From NCBI GenBank assembly GCA_963698735.1, contig CAVOSA010000020.1:84037-148036 (forward strand): a DNA stretch of 64,000 nucleotides, in the 5' to 3' direction. Numbering within the stretch: position 1 is the first letter of the stretch; each line of letters starts with the position of its first letter. A model generated the notes under the pieces. That model had not been told where the DNA came from. It saw only the letters and a program-made list of their open reading frames with translations, and did no database searches. A program made the position numbers and the translations under genes. Shown one piece after another: positions 1 through 9,585 of the stretch. The stretch is from RPQJ01 sp963698735 (GTDB lineage Bacteria; Pseudomonadota; Gammaproteobacteria; Steroidobacterales; Steroidobacteraceae).

Positions 1-65
1 AATCGCAGAAACACTCGCCAGCCGCACGACACTGAATCAATCCGGACACGTCCCGCGCCTGGCTG

Positions 66-389
66 ATGAGGGGGTGGCTGCGCACCGCGGCCGGGGACGC
101 CGATCGTGACGTCGAGCACTTCGAGATGTCGATGCGCCTCGATCCCTGCTCATCGGATCGCGGGTACCAGCTGAGCGGGATCGCACTGGCAAGATTCGGC
201 CATGGTCGATCTTCGGAAGCGGCGGCGCTGCTCAGGGAAGTCCTGCAACTCCAGCCCACGGCATCGATCAACCAGGCCCTGCTGGAGGCCTGTTACGGAC
301 AGATGGGCGAGACCGACGCGGCGCCAGGCCCGATGGATTCCGCTTCCGTGGTACGGTTCGCCTTCAGCCGCAGATACCGGGTATCGCCG
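66..389 (+). pseudogene. TPR protein fragment (remnant)
   Basis: This is the tail of a TPR region. The phrases GWLRTAAGDADRDVEHFE and SGIALARFGHGRSSEAAALL resemble the C-terminal tetratricopeptide part of large cyclase-type or CadC-type TPR proteins. There is no proper start: in-frame stops lie just upstream (about position 33), and TPR-like residues appear in another frame in the first 65 bases, so the gene is decayed or frameshifted. The reading frame runs without a stop into a quite different protein from position 390. I read it as a gene remnant rather than a functional fusion. Confidence 0.5.
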
Positions 390-773
390 ATGAACCTGAG
401 GCTCGCGTCCCGCTACATCCCGTTCGCCCTGGCCATCGTCGGTCTCGCCGTGAGCCTCGTCGGGTACCGAACCTCCGGCAACTGGCTGGTCCCCGCCCTC
501 TTCTTCGGCGCCCTCACCGCTGTCGGCATCGCGGACCTGCTGCAGCCGCACAGCACGCTGCGCCGCATCTACCCATTGAGCGGCCGCCTGCGCTACCTGC
601 TCGAGTCCATCGGCCCGGAATTCCGACAGTACTTCATCGAGTCGGACAACGACGCCGTCCCGTTCTCGCGCGAGCAGCGCGCCGGCGCGTGTGCTGGCGC
701 TGCGGGCAAGCAAGCTGAACTAGACGCTCGACCTGGTCGCAGCCGGCCGACTCAGTTGTGCAGCAGCCAATGA
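390..773 (+). pseudogene. N-terminal fragment of FMN-binding glutamate synthase-like protein
   Basis: From the ATG at 390 the sequence matches the N-terminal membrane segment of the FMN-binding glutamate-synthase-like family: two hydrophobic helices, then SGRLRYLLESIGPEFRQYF and ESDNDAVPFSREQR, which normally lead into the large FMN/TIM-barrel domain. Similarity stops near base 680 and the rest of the frame is unrelated. The catalytic domain of roughly 400 residues is missing. The frame overlaps the start of the following serine hydrolase gene. This is a truncated remnant that cannot have the enzyme activity. Confidence 0.6.
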
Positions 774-787
774 CAGGAGCAAGGACG

Positions 788-2218
788 ATGAAGAGACCCC
801 GGATTGCCCGGGCAACGGCCGCGTTGCTGCTGTCGGCACTGGCGACGACGCCGGCCGCGGCCGACGCGATCGACGACTACGTGTCGGCGCAGCTCACGGC
901 CAAGAAGATTCCCGGCGTCGCACTGCTGGTGATGCGAGACGGCGCGATCGTGAGGGAACAAGGCTACGGCCGGGCAAACCTCGAGCACGACGTGCCGGTC
1001 ACGCCCGACACGATCTTCCAGTCGGGATCCACCGGCAAGCAGTTCACCGCCGCGGGCATCCTGCTGCTCGCCGAGGACGGTAGGCTCGGACTCGATGACT
1101 CGCTGGCGAAGCACTTCCCCGGCTCTCCAACGGACTGGCAGCGCATCACGGTCCGGCAGCTGCTCACGCACACGTCTGGCATCAAGGACTACACGGACGA
1201 GTTCGACTATCGCAAGGATTACACGGACGCGGAATTGCTCGCGGTGATGCACAAGCTGCCGCTGGAATTCGAGCCGGGCACGCAGTGGAGCTATTCCAAC
1301 AGCGGCTACCTGATTCTCGGCCTGCTGACGACGCAGCTCGCGGGCAAGCACTGGGGCGAATTCCAGGCCGAGCGACTGTTCGCGCCGCTTGGAATGAAGA
1401 CGACCCGCGTGATCAGCGAGAGCGACCTCGTGCCACATCGCGCGGCTGGCTACGAACTCGAAAAGAATGGTGAAGTCGTGAACCAGGCCTGGGTCGCGCC
1501 CACCTTCAACCGGTGCGCCGACGGCGCGATCTATTATTCGATTCGCGATCTCGCCGCATGGGAAAAGGCGCTGGAGGCGCGGACTTTCCTCGGGCCCCAG
1601 GGCTTCGCCGCATGGTGGACACCAGTGCGGCTGGCAAATGGCACCAGCTACCCCTACGGTTTCGGCTGGTCCCTCTCCGAGCAGCGCGGAGAAGCCGTGA
1701 TCGAACACGGCGGCTCGTGGCAGGGGTTCCGGGCCGCCATCACTCGCTACCCGGAGCAGCGACTCGCCGTCGTGGTACTGGCCAATTCAGCCGCCGCACC
1801 GGTGGAAACGATGTCGCACGAGGTTGCCGGGCTCGTCGAGCCCGGGCTCAGGCTTCGTTCGCCGACTGAGTCGCAGACTGATTTCGATCCGGACATGGTG
1901 GAAGGACTGCGGGACGTGCTCGAAGCCTGGGGCAGTTCCCGCACCACACCCGCCATGTCGAAGGCGCTCGCGGAGACTGCGTCGGGAAGCGCCAGGGAAG
2001 CCGCCGATCGGCAGCGGACGGCAGATCGCCTCCAGGCCGCGCGGTCGTTTCACGTGCTTGGGATTGACCGACTCTCCAGGCAAGCGATCGCGCTGCTCGA
2101 CGACGGATCGGTGCGGGCCGTCGATGCGCTGCTCGAGACCGACAAAGGGCTGTTCACTTATCGGTTCCGACTCGACGCGCAGGGACGCGTCGTGAGCTTC
2201 TCAGCCATGACGCCGTGA
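788..2218 (+). CDS. serine hydrolase, class C beta-lactamase/esterase family
   Basis: A secreted or periplasmic serine hydrolase of the AmpC/esterase EstB superfamily. An N-terminal signal peptide (about residues 1-26, ending ATTPAAA) is followed by the beta-lactamase fold. The catalytic SxxK is S-T-G-K near residues 81-84 in FQSGSTGKQFTA, and the second motif is YSN near residue 169. The C-terminal 110 residues form an added domain. The ATG at 788 is preferred over 758 because AGGAG lies 7-11 bases before it and it opens directly on a signal peptide. The substrate cannot be told from sequence; such proteins are usually esterases or D-amino-peptidases rather than true beta-lactamases. Confidence 0.85.
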   Translation: MKRPRIARATAALLLSALATTPAAADAIDDYVSAQLTAKKIPGVALLVMRDGAIVREQGYGRANLEHDVPVTPDTIFQSGSTGKQFTAAGILLLAEDGRLGLDDSLAKHFPGSPTDWQRITVRQLLTHTSGIKDYTDEFDYRKDYTDAELLAVMHKLPLEFEPGTQWSYSNSGYLILGLLTTQLAGKHWGEFQAERLFAPLGMKTTRVISESDLVPHRAAGYELEKNGEVVNQAWVAPTFNRCADGAIYYSIRDLAAWEKALEARTFLGPQGFAAWWTPVRLANGTSYPYGFGWSLSEQRGEAVIEHGGSWQGFRAAITRYPEQRLAVVVLANSAAAPVETMSHEVAGLVEPGLRLRSPTESQTDFDPDMVEGLRDVLEAWGSSRTTPAMSKALAETASGSAREAADRQRTADRLQAARSFHVLGIDRLSRQAIALLDDGSVRAVDALLETDKGLFTYRFRLDAQGRVVSFSAMTP

Positions 2219-2226
2219 CCATCCAG

Positions 2227-2251
2227 AAGGCCCGGCACTCCGCCGGGCCTT
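2227..2251. terminator. bidirectional hairpin terminator
   Basis: A perfect 10-bp stem (AAGGCCCGGC and its complement) closes a 5-base loop. It sits 8 bases after the serine hydrolase stop and 21 bases from the stop of the convergent PEP-CTERM gene, so it probably serves both. The T-run is short on either side. Confidence 0.7.
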
Positions 2252-2272
2252 CGGTCGCGTAGGGCGTGCCGC

Positions 2273-3091
2273 CTACGCGGCTTTGCGCCGGCGCGTGAAG
2301 CCGAGACCCGCCAGGCCGATGCCAAGCAACGCAAGAGAACCCGGTTCCGGCACGGGATTGGGATCGACAACTTCCCCGCCTTCCTGCTCGAACCCGGCGT
2401 ACCGCACGCTTGCCTGTGAGTTGTTATAGAAGCCGAACTGGCCAGCCGTGAACGTCGAGTCACTGACGAAGACATTCCACAACTCATTCGTTCCCTGCAT
2501 TACGACAATGTGAAACTGGCCAGCGGTCACATTGAAATCCAGGAAGAAATCGTAAAGGACGTTGTCGACCCAGCCCGCATTGGTCGAATGGTTCATGGCG
2601 AGAACGCTCATGTCGCCATAGTTGACCTGGTTCTCCCAGAACTCCGGCAGGGACAGGTCGACCAGACCATTGCCAGTCGCGCCCGTGAATCTCTTGACGG
2701 TCATGCCCTCGGCCGCGGTCGTGCCGACATAGCCCTGGGTGCCTTGCTTCCAATCGAACAGATAGAAGTTGCTGGAATTCTGGTAGCCGAAGACGAAGCC
2801 CATGTAATCGTCGTCGCCGGTCGTGTCGCCCTGGACCTGCCATGAGCCCTGGATCGAATAGCTCGTCTGGTTGACGTTGTTCAGATAGAAGGATGGGTCG
2901 GCGTTAACCACCTGCTTGACCGCAGTGTTGCCGGGCTCAAGGACCCAATTGCCAGCGGGCTGCCCGCCAGGGAAAGTCAGCGTCAATGCAGACCAACCTG
3001 ACAGGTCCAACGGCAGCGCTTCGGCAGTCGATGCCAGGGCCGACATCGCGGCGAGAACGATAAGTTTGCTTGGAGTTGTTTTCACTGTCAT
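2273..3091 (-). CDS. PEP-CTERM protein with thrombospondin C-terminal-like domain
   Basis: An exported protein with a signal peptide (residues 1-25) and a thrombospondin C-terminal-like beta-sandwich (about 70-235): GFVFGYQNSSNFYLFDWKQ is characteristic of that fold. It ends in a PEP-CTERM sorting signal: VPEP, one hydrophobic helix, then RRRKAA. PEP-CTERM signals are processed by exosortase and usually accompany exopolysaccharide export, so the cell must encode an exosortase elsewhere. The start ATG at 3091 follows a purine run (AAGGGGGAA). It is transcribed away from the OmpA-like gene across about 350 bp. Confidence 0.88.
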   Translation of the reverse strand: MTVKTTPSKLIVLAAMSALASTAEALPLDLSGWSALTLTFPGGQPAGNWVLEPGNTAVKQVVNADPSFYLNNVNQTSYSIQGSWQVQGDTTGDDDYMGFVFGYQNSSNFYLFDWKQGTQGYVGTTAAEGMTVKRFTGATGNGLVDLSLPEFWENQVNYGDMSVLAMNHSTNAGWVDNVLYDFFLDFNVTAGQFHIVVMQGTNELWNVFVSDSTFTAGQFGFYNNSQASVRYAGFEQEGGEVVDPNPVPEPGSLALLGIGLAGLGFTRRRKAA

Positions 3092-3444
3092 TTCCCCCTT
3101 GTTCGACGCGCAGAAATCGCAGCGCGGAGCCTTTGCGTGATCTCAAGCCCTGGCACAGTTGTAAAGAATGCCGACGGCGTGAGGCCGGTTCACGTCCTCG
3201 GCAGTGATCCGCCTTCGACGCCCGCGCTTGCCGCGACCGGAGCTGTTGCTGGCAACGCACAAACGCGGGAAATGAGCAAAATTCCGGTCAGCAGCGTGAT
3301 GCTTGATAGCGACTATCGCGTACAGCGCGGCCGACGCCAGAGGCGGAAAATTCCTTGTGTAGACACATCGGCTTTCACGAGCGATGCCAACGCGCAAGCA
3401 AGGGGGGCGCACGGCATCCGATCTATCGATAAGGAGTGCTGGAA
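3092..3444. promoter_or_regulatory. divergent intergenic region
   Basis: About 350 bp between the divergently transcribed PEP-CTERM and OmpA-like genes. It must hold both promoters. I see no conserved gene, no clear sigma-54 -24/-12 pair and no operator palindrome. The only clear element is AAGGAG at 3431-3436, the ribosome-binding site that fixes the downstream start at 3445. Confidence 0.4.
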
Positions 3445-4716
3445 ATGAGAAATGGACTCACATTGATTGCCGCGGCTGTGATGGTCGCAACCTCCGCCGG
3501 AGCGGCGGAACGGACTGGCTTCTACATCGGTGGCGACGTCGGCCAGTCGAACTGGAACGTGACCGAGCGGGATGCCGACAACCTCACCAGCGCCGTCGCC
3601 GATGAAATTGATTTCTCCGGCGATGTGACGGTTACCGGCACGGACTACGAGTTCAGCGACACCGACACCACCTACAGCCTGTTCATCGGCTACCAGTTCG
3701 TGCCGTGGCTCGCAGTCGAAGCGTCCTGGATGGACCTCGGCAACACCAACATCGACACCAGAGGCACCTACGTCTACGACGTGGTCCCCAGCCCGCTACC
3801 CCCAACCGTCCCCAACGGCGGCACCTACAGCATCAATCCGCAGTTCGAGAGCAGCGGCTTTGTGCTGTCGGCGCTGCCCATGCTGCCGCTCGGCGACGCC
3901 TGGAACATCTATGCGCGCCTCGGCTACTACTTCGGCGACAACAAGTTGAGCGGTAGGCTCAATGTGCAGGACACGCGGAACGGTATTCCCCTTCCCAACG
4001 GCTCTTTCAGTCAGAGATTTTCGGAGTCCGACAGCAGCGGCGTGTTCATGTGGGGCGCGGGCGTGAGCTACACCTGGAACCAGCGCGTCTCCTTCCGGCT
4101 CGAGTACGACAACGTCAACGACGTGGTCGAGTCGAGCGGCCCCTTTGGTGATGACAAGACGGACGTCGAGCGTTTCACCCTGGGCGTCGTTTATCGCTTC
4201 GGGCAGGTCGAGGAGCCGATGGCGCCGATCGCGGCTGCAGCCCCTGTGGCAGTCGCTGCTGCGCCCACCAAGTGCGCGGACGCGGACAATGACGGCGTGT
4301 GCGACACGGCCGACCGCTGCCCGAACACGCCGGCCGGCGACCGCGTGGGTCCGCATGGCTGTTCCTGCGACGTGACGATCCGCACCCATTTCGCGTTCGA
4401 CTCGGCTGAGTTGACGGCGGAAGACAAGGCCGAGCTCGAGCGGGTTGCCGCGCGGCTGAAGGAACTCGAGTTCGTCGGCGGTACGGCCACCGGCCACACC
4501 GACAGCGTCGGCGACGAGGCCTACAACCAGAAGCTCTCCGAGCGCCGGGCCCAGGCGGTGGTGGACTTCCTCTACGCCCAGGGCGTGTCCCCGGGCCGCA
4601 TCACCGCCATCGGCATGGGCGAGACCAAGCCGATCGCCGACAACGCGACCGAAGAGGGTCGTGCGCAGAATCGACGCGTGACGATCCGCCGCACGGACTG
4701 CGGCCCCGCGAACTGA
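3445..4716 (+). CDS. OmpA-family outer-membrane protein
   Basis: An outer-membrane beta-barrel anchored to peptidoglycan. The signal peptide (1-21) ends SAGA, followed by an eight-strand barrel (about 25-255) with TGFYIGGDVG at the first strand and an Ala/Pro-rich linker. One thrombospondin type-3 calcium repeat (DADNDGVCDTADRCPNTP, near residue 278) leads to an OmpA C-terminal domain (about 310-420) with GHTDSVGDEAYNQKLSERRA and NRRV, the peptidoglycan-binding residues. Start ATG 3445 is chosen over GTG 3436 because AAGGAG overlaps the latter and is spaced 8 bases from 3445. It is monocistronic with its own terminator. Confidence 0.92.
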   Translation: MRNGLTLIAAAVMVATSAGAAERTGFYIGGDVGQSNWNVTERDADNLTSAVADEIDFSGDVTVTGTDYEFSDTDTTYSLFIGYQFVPWLAVEASWMDLGNTNIDTRGTYVYDVVPSPLPPTVPNGGTYSINPQFESSGFVLSALPMLPLGDAWNIYARLGYYFGDNKLSGRLNVQDTRNGIPLPNGSFSQRFSESDSSGVFMWGAGVSYTWNQRVSFRLEYDNVNDVVESSGPFGDDKTDVERFTLGVVYRFGQVEEPMAPIAAAAPVAVAAAPTKCADADNDGVCDTADRCPNTPAGDRVGPHGCSCDVTIRTHFAFDSAELTAEDKAELERVAARLKELEFVGGTATGHTDSVGDEAYNQKLSERRAQAVVDFLYAQGVSPGRITAIGMGETKPIADNATEEGRAQNRRVTIRRTDCGPAN

Positions 4717-4746
4717 TCGCGACAGCGCTTTCCCTTCCGGGGAACG

Positions 4747-4777
4747 AAGCCGGCGGGTGAAAACCCGCCGGCTTTTT
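4747..4777 (+). terminator. rho-independent terminator of the OmpA-like gene
   Basis: A 12-bp perfect stem (AAGCCGGCGGGT and its complement) closes a GAAA tetraloop and is followed by a T-run, 30 bases after the OmpA-like stop codon. Confidence 0.92.
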
Positions 4778-4962
4778 GTTTGCACGGGCGCCCCGCCTGC
4801 CAGAATCCCCGCCTCCCCTTCGCACAGGATCAGGACTGTGAACCACGTCACGTGCCGGGCCGGAGTTTTCGCACGGCGTTCACAGATGGACCCGGGTTGG
4901 CTGAGGCTAGATGCGTTGGGTCAGAAAGTGTTGCTGCGCGTGGGAGACGCTCGCCTAATAAC

Positions 4963-7773
4963 ATGTCGCCAGGGCCGCCAACGACCGATGGCATGACGAA
5001 GCGCGAACGGTTCAGTTCCGGCTGGACCGGGGCCGTTTGCGTGGCGCTGTTCGCCTACATCGCGGTAGCGATGCTGCTCATCCTCGTCGACGGCAGCCGC
5101 TGGCCGGTTCTCGACCTATTCAACCTGTACTCCGATTCCATCGCCAGCATCGGCGTGGCCATCCTGTCCGGGGCCGCAGCGCGGGGTTCGTCGGAACCGG
5201 CCGCGCGCCGCACGTGGTGGCTGCTCACGGCCGCGCTGGGCGCCTACAGCGCGGGAAACCTGCTGCATGCGACGTACTGGCTGTTTGGCGTCGATCCGTT
5301 CCCGTCGCTCGGCGACGTGTTCTTCCTTGCGTTCTACCCACTGGTCTTCGCGGCGATCCTGACCGTCGTCCGCGCCGCCGCCGTGCGCGTGCAATGGGCC
5401 CGGCTCGGGCTCGACGCAACGATCCTCCTGCTGGGTTTCGGCGCGTTCTTCTGGTTCTTCGTGATCGCGCCCACGTCGGACGCGCAACGCGACCCGGACG
5501 TGCTCAAGTACGTGCTGGCGCAGAGCTACATCGCCCTCAACTGCATCATGCTGCTGGCGTGCGGCATCCTGCTGATGCATTCCGGCGCGACGCCCATCCA
5601 GCGCCGGGCACTGCTGCTGCTCACGCTCGGCTTCTCGTCGATGTCCCTGGCCGACATCGTCTGGGCCATGTCGAAGGTCGACGGCAGCTACATTCCTGGC
5701 AGCGTCTCGGACCTCATGTACCTGTCGTGCTACGTGTGGCTTGCGGCCGCCGCGCGCGAGCAGCTGCGCGGTGCAACAGCCGTGCGACGTGCACCCGGCG
5801 CATTCAGCGCGGTCCTCATGCAGGGGATGCCGTACATCGCGATGATGATGTCGTTCCTGGTGCTGGTCTACGTCGAGAGCAGCACGGCGGCGAGTCCCGT
5901 CAACACGATGACGATCATCATTTTCCTGCTGACCTCGCTGGTCATGGTGCGCCAGGGCGTGCTCTCGCGCGACGACGCGTTGCTGCGGGAGCAGCGGGCG
6001 GCGGGCATCGTCGAAGCCCGTTACGCGTCCCTGATCAGGAACGCCTCCGACGTGATCATGATCATCGACGCCGCAGGACAGCTGCACTTTGCCTCGCCGG
6101 CCGCCGAACGCACTTTTTCAACTCACCCGGATGATCTCGTCGGGCGAAATCTCCTGGACTTCTGGGCCGACGGCGATCGCGAACGACTGACCGCGTTCCT
6201 CGCCGAAGTGGCCGTTACGCGGGACCGCGTCGTCGGGCCCGTTGAACTCGTCGTCGAGACCGGCGACCGGCGCAGCATCCTCGAGTGCGTGGGCAGCAAC
6301 CTGGTGGACGACCCGGCGATTGCGGGACTGGCACTGAACTTCCGCGACGTCAGCGAACGCAAGGTGCTGGAGGAGCAGCTGCGCAAGCTGGCGTTCCACG
6401 ACCCGTTGACGTTGCTTGCCAACCGCAGCCTGTTCTGGAACCGCGTCGAGCATGCCCTGGCGCTCGCGCATCGCTCACAGCAGCGCGTCGCCGTCATGTT
6501 CCTCGACCTCGACAACTTCAAGAACGTCAATGACTCGCTCGGACATGATTCCGGCGACCGACTGCTGCAGGCGGCGGCGCAGCGACTGGTTATGGCGACC
6601 CGGCCGTCCGACACCGTGGCGCGCCTCGGCGGTGACGAGTTCGCCATCCTCCTGGAAGGCATCCGCAGCGAGACGGACGTCGAGCGCATCGCCGCGCTGA
6701 TAACCGCCGCGTTCAACAGGCCGCTGCTGCTCGATGGCAGGGACCTCGACACGTCCGCCAGCATCGGCGTTGCCTGCTCGCAGCCCGGCGACGACGCTGA
6801 ACAGCTGCTGCGCAACGCCGACATTGCCATGTACAACGCGAAGGCATCCGGCAAAGCCCGATGCGTGATGTTCCAGCCGCACATGCAGGAACAACTGCAC
6901 GATCGCCTGCTGCTGCAGCAGGACATCGACCTGGCACTGGCCCGCAACGAATTCTTCGTCGAGTTCCAGCCCGTCGTTGACCTGACCAGCCGCGAGCTGC
7001 TCGGCGTCGAAGCCCTGGTGCGGTGGCAGCACCCGCAGCGGGGCATCGTCATGCCCGGAGCCTTCATCTCGATCGCCGAGGAGTCAGGCCGGATCGTCGA
7101 GCTCGGTCGTCGGGTCCTGATCGACGCGTGCACCCAGGTCCGCGCGTGGAGCGAGTCGGTAGCCGCCGGCAATGGCTTGCGCGTGGCCGTCAACATCTCC
7201 GGTCGGCATCTGCAGCAGGGCGACCTGGTCGCGGACGTGCGTAACGCGCTCGAGATCTCCGGCCTCGACCCCGGCAACCTGGTGATCGAGCTGACCGAGA
7301 GCACGATCATGCAGAACACGGAAGCCAACCTGGAACGGTTCCGCGACTTGAAGGCACTCGGTGTCCGGCTCGCCATCGACGACTTCGGCACCGGGTATTC
7401 GTCACTGTCGTACCTGCACCGATTCCCCATCGACATCCTGAAGATCGATCGCGCGTTCGTGAGCCGGCTGACCGAACAGGACGGCGGCCCGGAACTGGCC
7501 CGCGCGGTCGTGATGCTCGGGACGACACTCGGGCTCGAGACGGTGGCCGAGGGCATCGAAAATGAGAACCAGGCGGCGACCCTGCTCGACCTCGGCTGTG
7601 TCGCCGGCCAGGGATTCCTTTTTGCGGCTTCAAGCTCGCTCGATGGCGTGGCGAAGTCGCCGTTCATGGCACAGCGCGCCAAGCTGCGGGCGGAGCAAGA
7701 GGCCGATGCCGACCTCACCGCCACCGGCCGCTACCGGGCAGCCGAACTCTGGGCCTGTTCGGCCGCGGGCTGA
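4963..7773 (+). CDS. membrane PAS-GGDEF-EAL cyclic-di-GMP signalling protein
   Basis: An inner-membrane protein that makes and/or breaks down cyclic di-GMP. The N-terminus has about nine hydrophobic helices (residues 15-340). A PAS domain follows (ARYASLIRNASDVIMIID), then a GGDEF domain with an intact RLGGDEF near residue 555, and an EAL domain with intact EALVRW near 683, ELTEST and DDFGTGYSSLSYLHRF. All signature residues of both catalytic domains are kept, so it could be bifunctional. No clear ribosome-binding site separates ATG 4963 from ATG 4993. It stands alone; a weak hairpin follows at 7785. Confidence 0.9.
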   Translation: MSPGPPTTDGMTKRERFSSGWTGAVCVALFAYIAVAMLLILVDGSRWPVLDLFNLYSDSIASIGVAILSGAAARGSSEPAARRTWWLLTAALGAYSAGNLLHATYWLFGVDPFPSLGDVFFLAFYPLVFAAILTVVRAAAVRVQWARLGLDATILLLGFGAFFWFFVIAPTSDAQRDPDVLKYVLAQSYIALNCIMLLACGILLMHSGATPIQRRALLLLTLGFSSMSLADIVWAMSKVDGSYIPGSVSDLMYLSCYVWLAAAAREQLRGATAVRRAPGAFSAVLMQGMPYIAMMMSFLVLVYVESSTAASPVNTMTIIIFLLTSLVMVRQGVLSRDDALLREQRAAGIVEARYASLIRNASDVIMIIDAAGQLHFASPAAERTFSTHPDDLVGRNLLDFWADGDRERLTAFLAEVAVTRDRVVGPVELVVETGDRRSILECVGSNLVDDPAIAGLALNFRDVSERKVLEEQLRKLAFHDPLTLLANRSLFWNRVEHALALAHRSQQRVAVMFLDLDNFKNVNDSLGHDSGDRLLQAAAQRLVMATRPSDTVARLGGDEFAILLEGIRSETDVERIAALITAAFNRPLLLDGRDLDTSASIGVACSQPGDDAEQLLRNADIAMYNAKASGKARCVMFQPHMQEQLHDRLLLQQDIDLALARNEFFVEFQPVVDLTSRELLGVEALVRWQHPQRGIVMPGAFISIAEESGRIVELGRRVLIDACTQVRAWSESVAAGNGLRVAVNISGRHLQQGDLVADVRNALEISGLDPGNLVIELTESTIMQNTEANLERFRDLKALGVRLAIDDFGTGYSSLSYLHRFPIDILKIDRAFVSRLTEQDGGPELARAVVMLGTTLGLETVAEGIENENQAATLLDLGCVAGQGFLFAASSSLDGVAKSPFMAQRAKLRAEQEADADLTATGRYRAAELWACSAAG

Positions 7774-8020
7774 CCCAAAGAAGCGTCAGGCATGAGCGCC
7801 TGACTTACCGCCCGGCATTAGACGGCAGGATGGCCGCGCCGCGATCATCCGGGCATGAGCTATTCCGTCCGCGACGCCATCGCCAGCGGCACGCGCTGAT
7901 GAGCTCCAGCCGGCGGCGGTGAACCGGACCGACGGATCGTCGTCATCCCGGGGAGTACGCTAGTATTCCTGGCCGCGGAGCTCACGACCCTCCCCAAAGC
8001 GCAATACCGCCACGCCCCCT
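7774..8020. other. intergenic region with weak hairpin
   Basis: Contains a 7-bp hairpin (GTCAGGC at 7785-7791 with GCCTGAC at 7798-7804) without a T-run, a possible weak terminator of the GGDEF-EAL gene. A 14-codon open frame at 7856 shows no family resemblance and is not called. Nothing else was recognised. Confidence 0.35.
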
Positions 8021-8506
8021 GTGTTTGACCCGGCCATCAACCGCAAGGTATTCAGCGACTGGCGTCATTTCCTGGCGTTCGGCTGCGGCAGCGGCCTGGC
8101 CCGTTACGCGCCAGGCACCTTCGGAACGCTGCTCTCCATCCCGATTTACCTGGGACTCAGTCACCTGCCCGCGTGGCTGTACGCAATCACGGTGATCGCG
8201 GCGTTTGCGCTCGGCGTCTGGATCTGTGAAGCAGTGTCGAGCGACCTGCGCGTTCACGACCACGGCGGCATCGTGTTCGACGAATTCGTCGGCTACTGGA
8301 TCACGATGTTCCTGATGCCCGCGACGTGGACCTGGGTGCTGCTGGGCTTCGGCATGTTTCGCCTGTTCGACATCTGGAAGCCCGGCCCGATCGGCTGGTG
8401 CGACCGAAACTTCAAAGGCGGTTTCGGCATCATGCTCGACGACCTAGCGGCCGGCGCGGCGGCTTGCCTCGCACTGCACGCGCTCCGTCACGCAACGGGC
8501 GGCTGA
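8021..8506 (+). CDS. pgpA: phosphatidylglycerophosphatase A
   Basis: This enzyme dephosphorylates phosphatidylglycerophosphate to phosphatidylglycerol in the inner membrane. At 161 residues the length is typical. The family signatures are present: GSGLARYAPGTFGTL near residue 25, the metal-binding FDEFVGYW near 86-93, and RLFDIWKPGPIGWCDRN. Three to four hydrophobic segments span the protein. The start is GTG with no strong ribosome-binding site. In many proteobacteria pgpA follows nusB-thiL; here it does not. It converges on the DUF3943 gene with only 5 bases between the stops. Confidence 0.9.
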   Translation: MFDPAINRKVFSDWRHFLAFGCGSGLARYAPGTFGTLLSIPIYLGLSHLPAWLYAITVIAAFALGVWICEAVSSDLRVHDHGGIVFDEFVGYWITMFLMPATWTWVLLGFGMFRLFDIWKPGPIGWCDRNFKGGFGIMLDDLAAGAAACLALHALRHATGG

Positions 8507-8511
8507 CGACT

Positions 8512-9444
8512 TCACCATGCCAGCTCGACGTGAATGCCCCACGGTCCAGCAGTCCGGGCATCGACGGTATCGCTCGGGGACAATCTGCAGTCCGAACCGG
8601 GGTAGCCTCGACAAGTGCTGGCCGGACCTATCGGTTGCACGGTGATTCGAGAGGTCACGCCCAGTTTCCGGTCGGTCCAGGAACCGAGGACTCCGAGGGG
8701 ATCAGTCAGAAACAACACGGTCTTGTCGGACCGGGACAAGACACCCGGCTTGGCGCGGATTCGTTCCCTGACGGGTTCGAACCAGTACTGGCCCACCAAT
8801 GAACCGAGAACCGGAGTGAAGATCAGGTCCTGGATCGATACCGGTTCAGCGAAGGCTTCCAGGGTGTATTCGTAGAGTGCAGAAAGGAGCGCCGAATAGA
8901 GGAACGCCTGGTCCCTGCCCAGGCCGCGCTCCCGGCCACGAACATAGTAGGTCGCCCCCCAGTACGGATGGGCGACGTAGTTGAGCATCAGGCTGTCACT
9001 GTCCCATTGCGGATTGGTGACGTTATCCCACCACTGGTCCAGCAGTTCGCCGTTCTGCAGGTCACCCTTGTCCCAGTTCGTGGACGACTCCGGCATGAGA
9101 TAGAGCGCACCGACGATGACGACCTGGAAGCCAAGGAAATACGCCGTGTCGCGCTTGAGGCCCTGCGAGTCAATCTCGGCCGCGGGCGGACCCCGCCATC
9201 GATAGCCGCTCGCGTACCAGGGTTTCTCGCCTTCAATCGCATCGACCCCGATCGAGTCTGGCGTGGCCGGGGAGCCTGCGGCGGTGGCCGAAGCATAAGG
9301 CGGGGACGGGGACGTCAACTCCAGAAGTGGATTCGAGTCCGCAAGTGCCAGTTCAAATGGACGCTCATCCGCAGTCGCTGGCGCGAATGCAGCCGCTGCA
9401 AGACAAAGCCCCACGGCCAGGGCGGAATGGGATCCGGGCGTCAC
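8512..9444 (-). CDS. DUF3943 domain-containing envelope protein
   Basis: A predicted exported protein with a signal peptide (about residues 1-25). The body matches DUF3943: LNYVAHPYWGATYYVRGRER, then SALYEYTLEAFAEPVSIQD and TPVLGSLVGQYWFEP. The family is of unknown function and usually predicted to sit in the outer membrane. The C-terminal 70 residues include two cysteines and end on an aromatic residue (ELAW), as outer-membrane proteins often do. Its start is 141 bp from the divergent DUF3187 gene. Confidence 0.72.
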   Translation of the reverse strand: MTPGSHSALAVGLCLAAAAFAPATADERPFELALADSNPLLELTSPSPPYASATAAGSPATPDSIGVDAIEGEKPWYASGYRWRGPPAAEIDSQGLKRDTAYFLGFQVVIVGALYLMPESSTNWDKGDLQNGELLDQWWDNVTNPQWDSDSLMLNYVAHPYWGATYYVRGRERGLGRDQAFLYSALLSALYEYTLEAFAEPVSIQDLIFTPVLGSLVGQYWFEPVRERIRAKPGVLSRSDKTVLFLTDPLGVLGSWTDRKLGVTSRITVQPIGPASTCRGYPGSDCRLSPSDTVDARTAGPWGIHVELAW

Positions 9445-9585
9445 GTCGGCACGGCGAATTCAATGCTATCGTTCTTGGCGGCCTGACAGTCTTGCACAGG
9501 TTTCAGCCGTTGAGAATTCAGGGCGTGCTCCGGGGCACTTCATTCCCTGATACGGAATGCATCGATCTGGTTTCATGGGAGCGGT

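Noticed and set aside
752..1708. 318-codon open frame on the - strand
   Set aside because: Antisense to the serine hydrolase; no family motifs.
3092..3444. Sigma-54 promoter for the PEP-CTERM gene
   Set aside because: A TGGCAC is present but no TTGC at the required distance on the correct strand.
6123..7724. 533-codon open frame on the - strand
   Set aside because: Antisense of the GGDEF-EAL domains; Ser/Arg-rich translation typical of a shadow frame.
7856..7900. 14-codon open frame MSYSVRDAIASGTR
   Set aside because: Too short, no ribosome-binding site and no recognisable relative; could be a gene-start remnant but cannot be supported.
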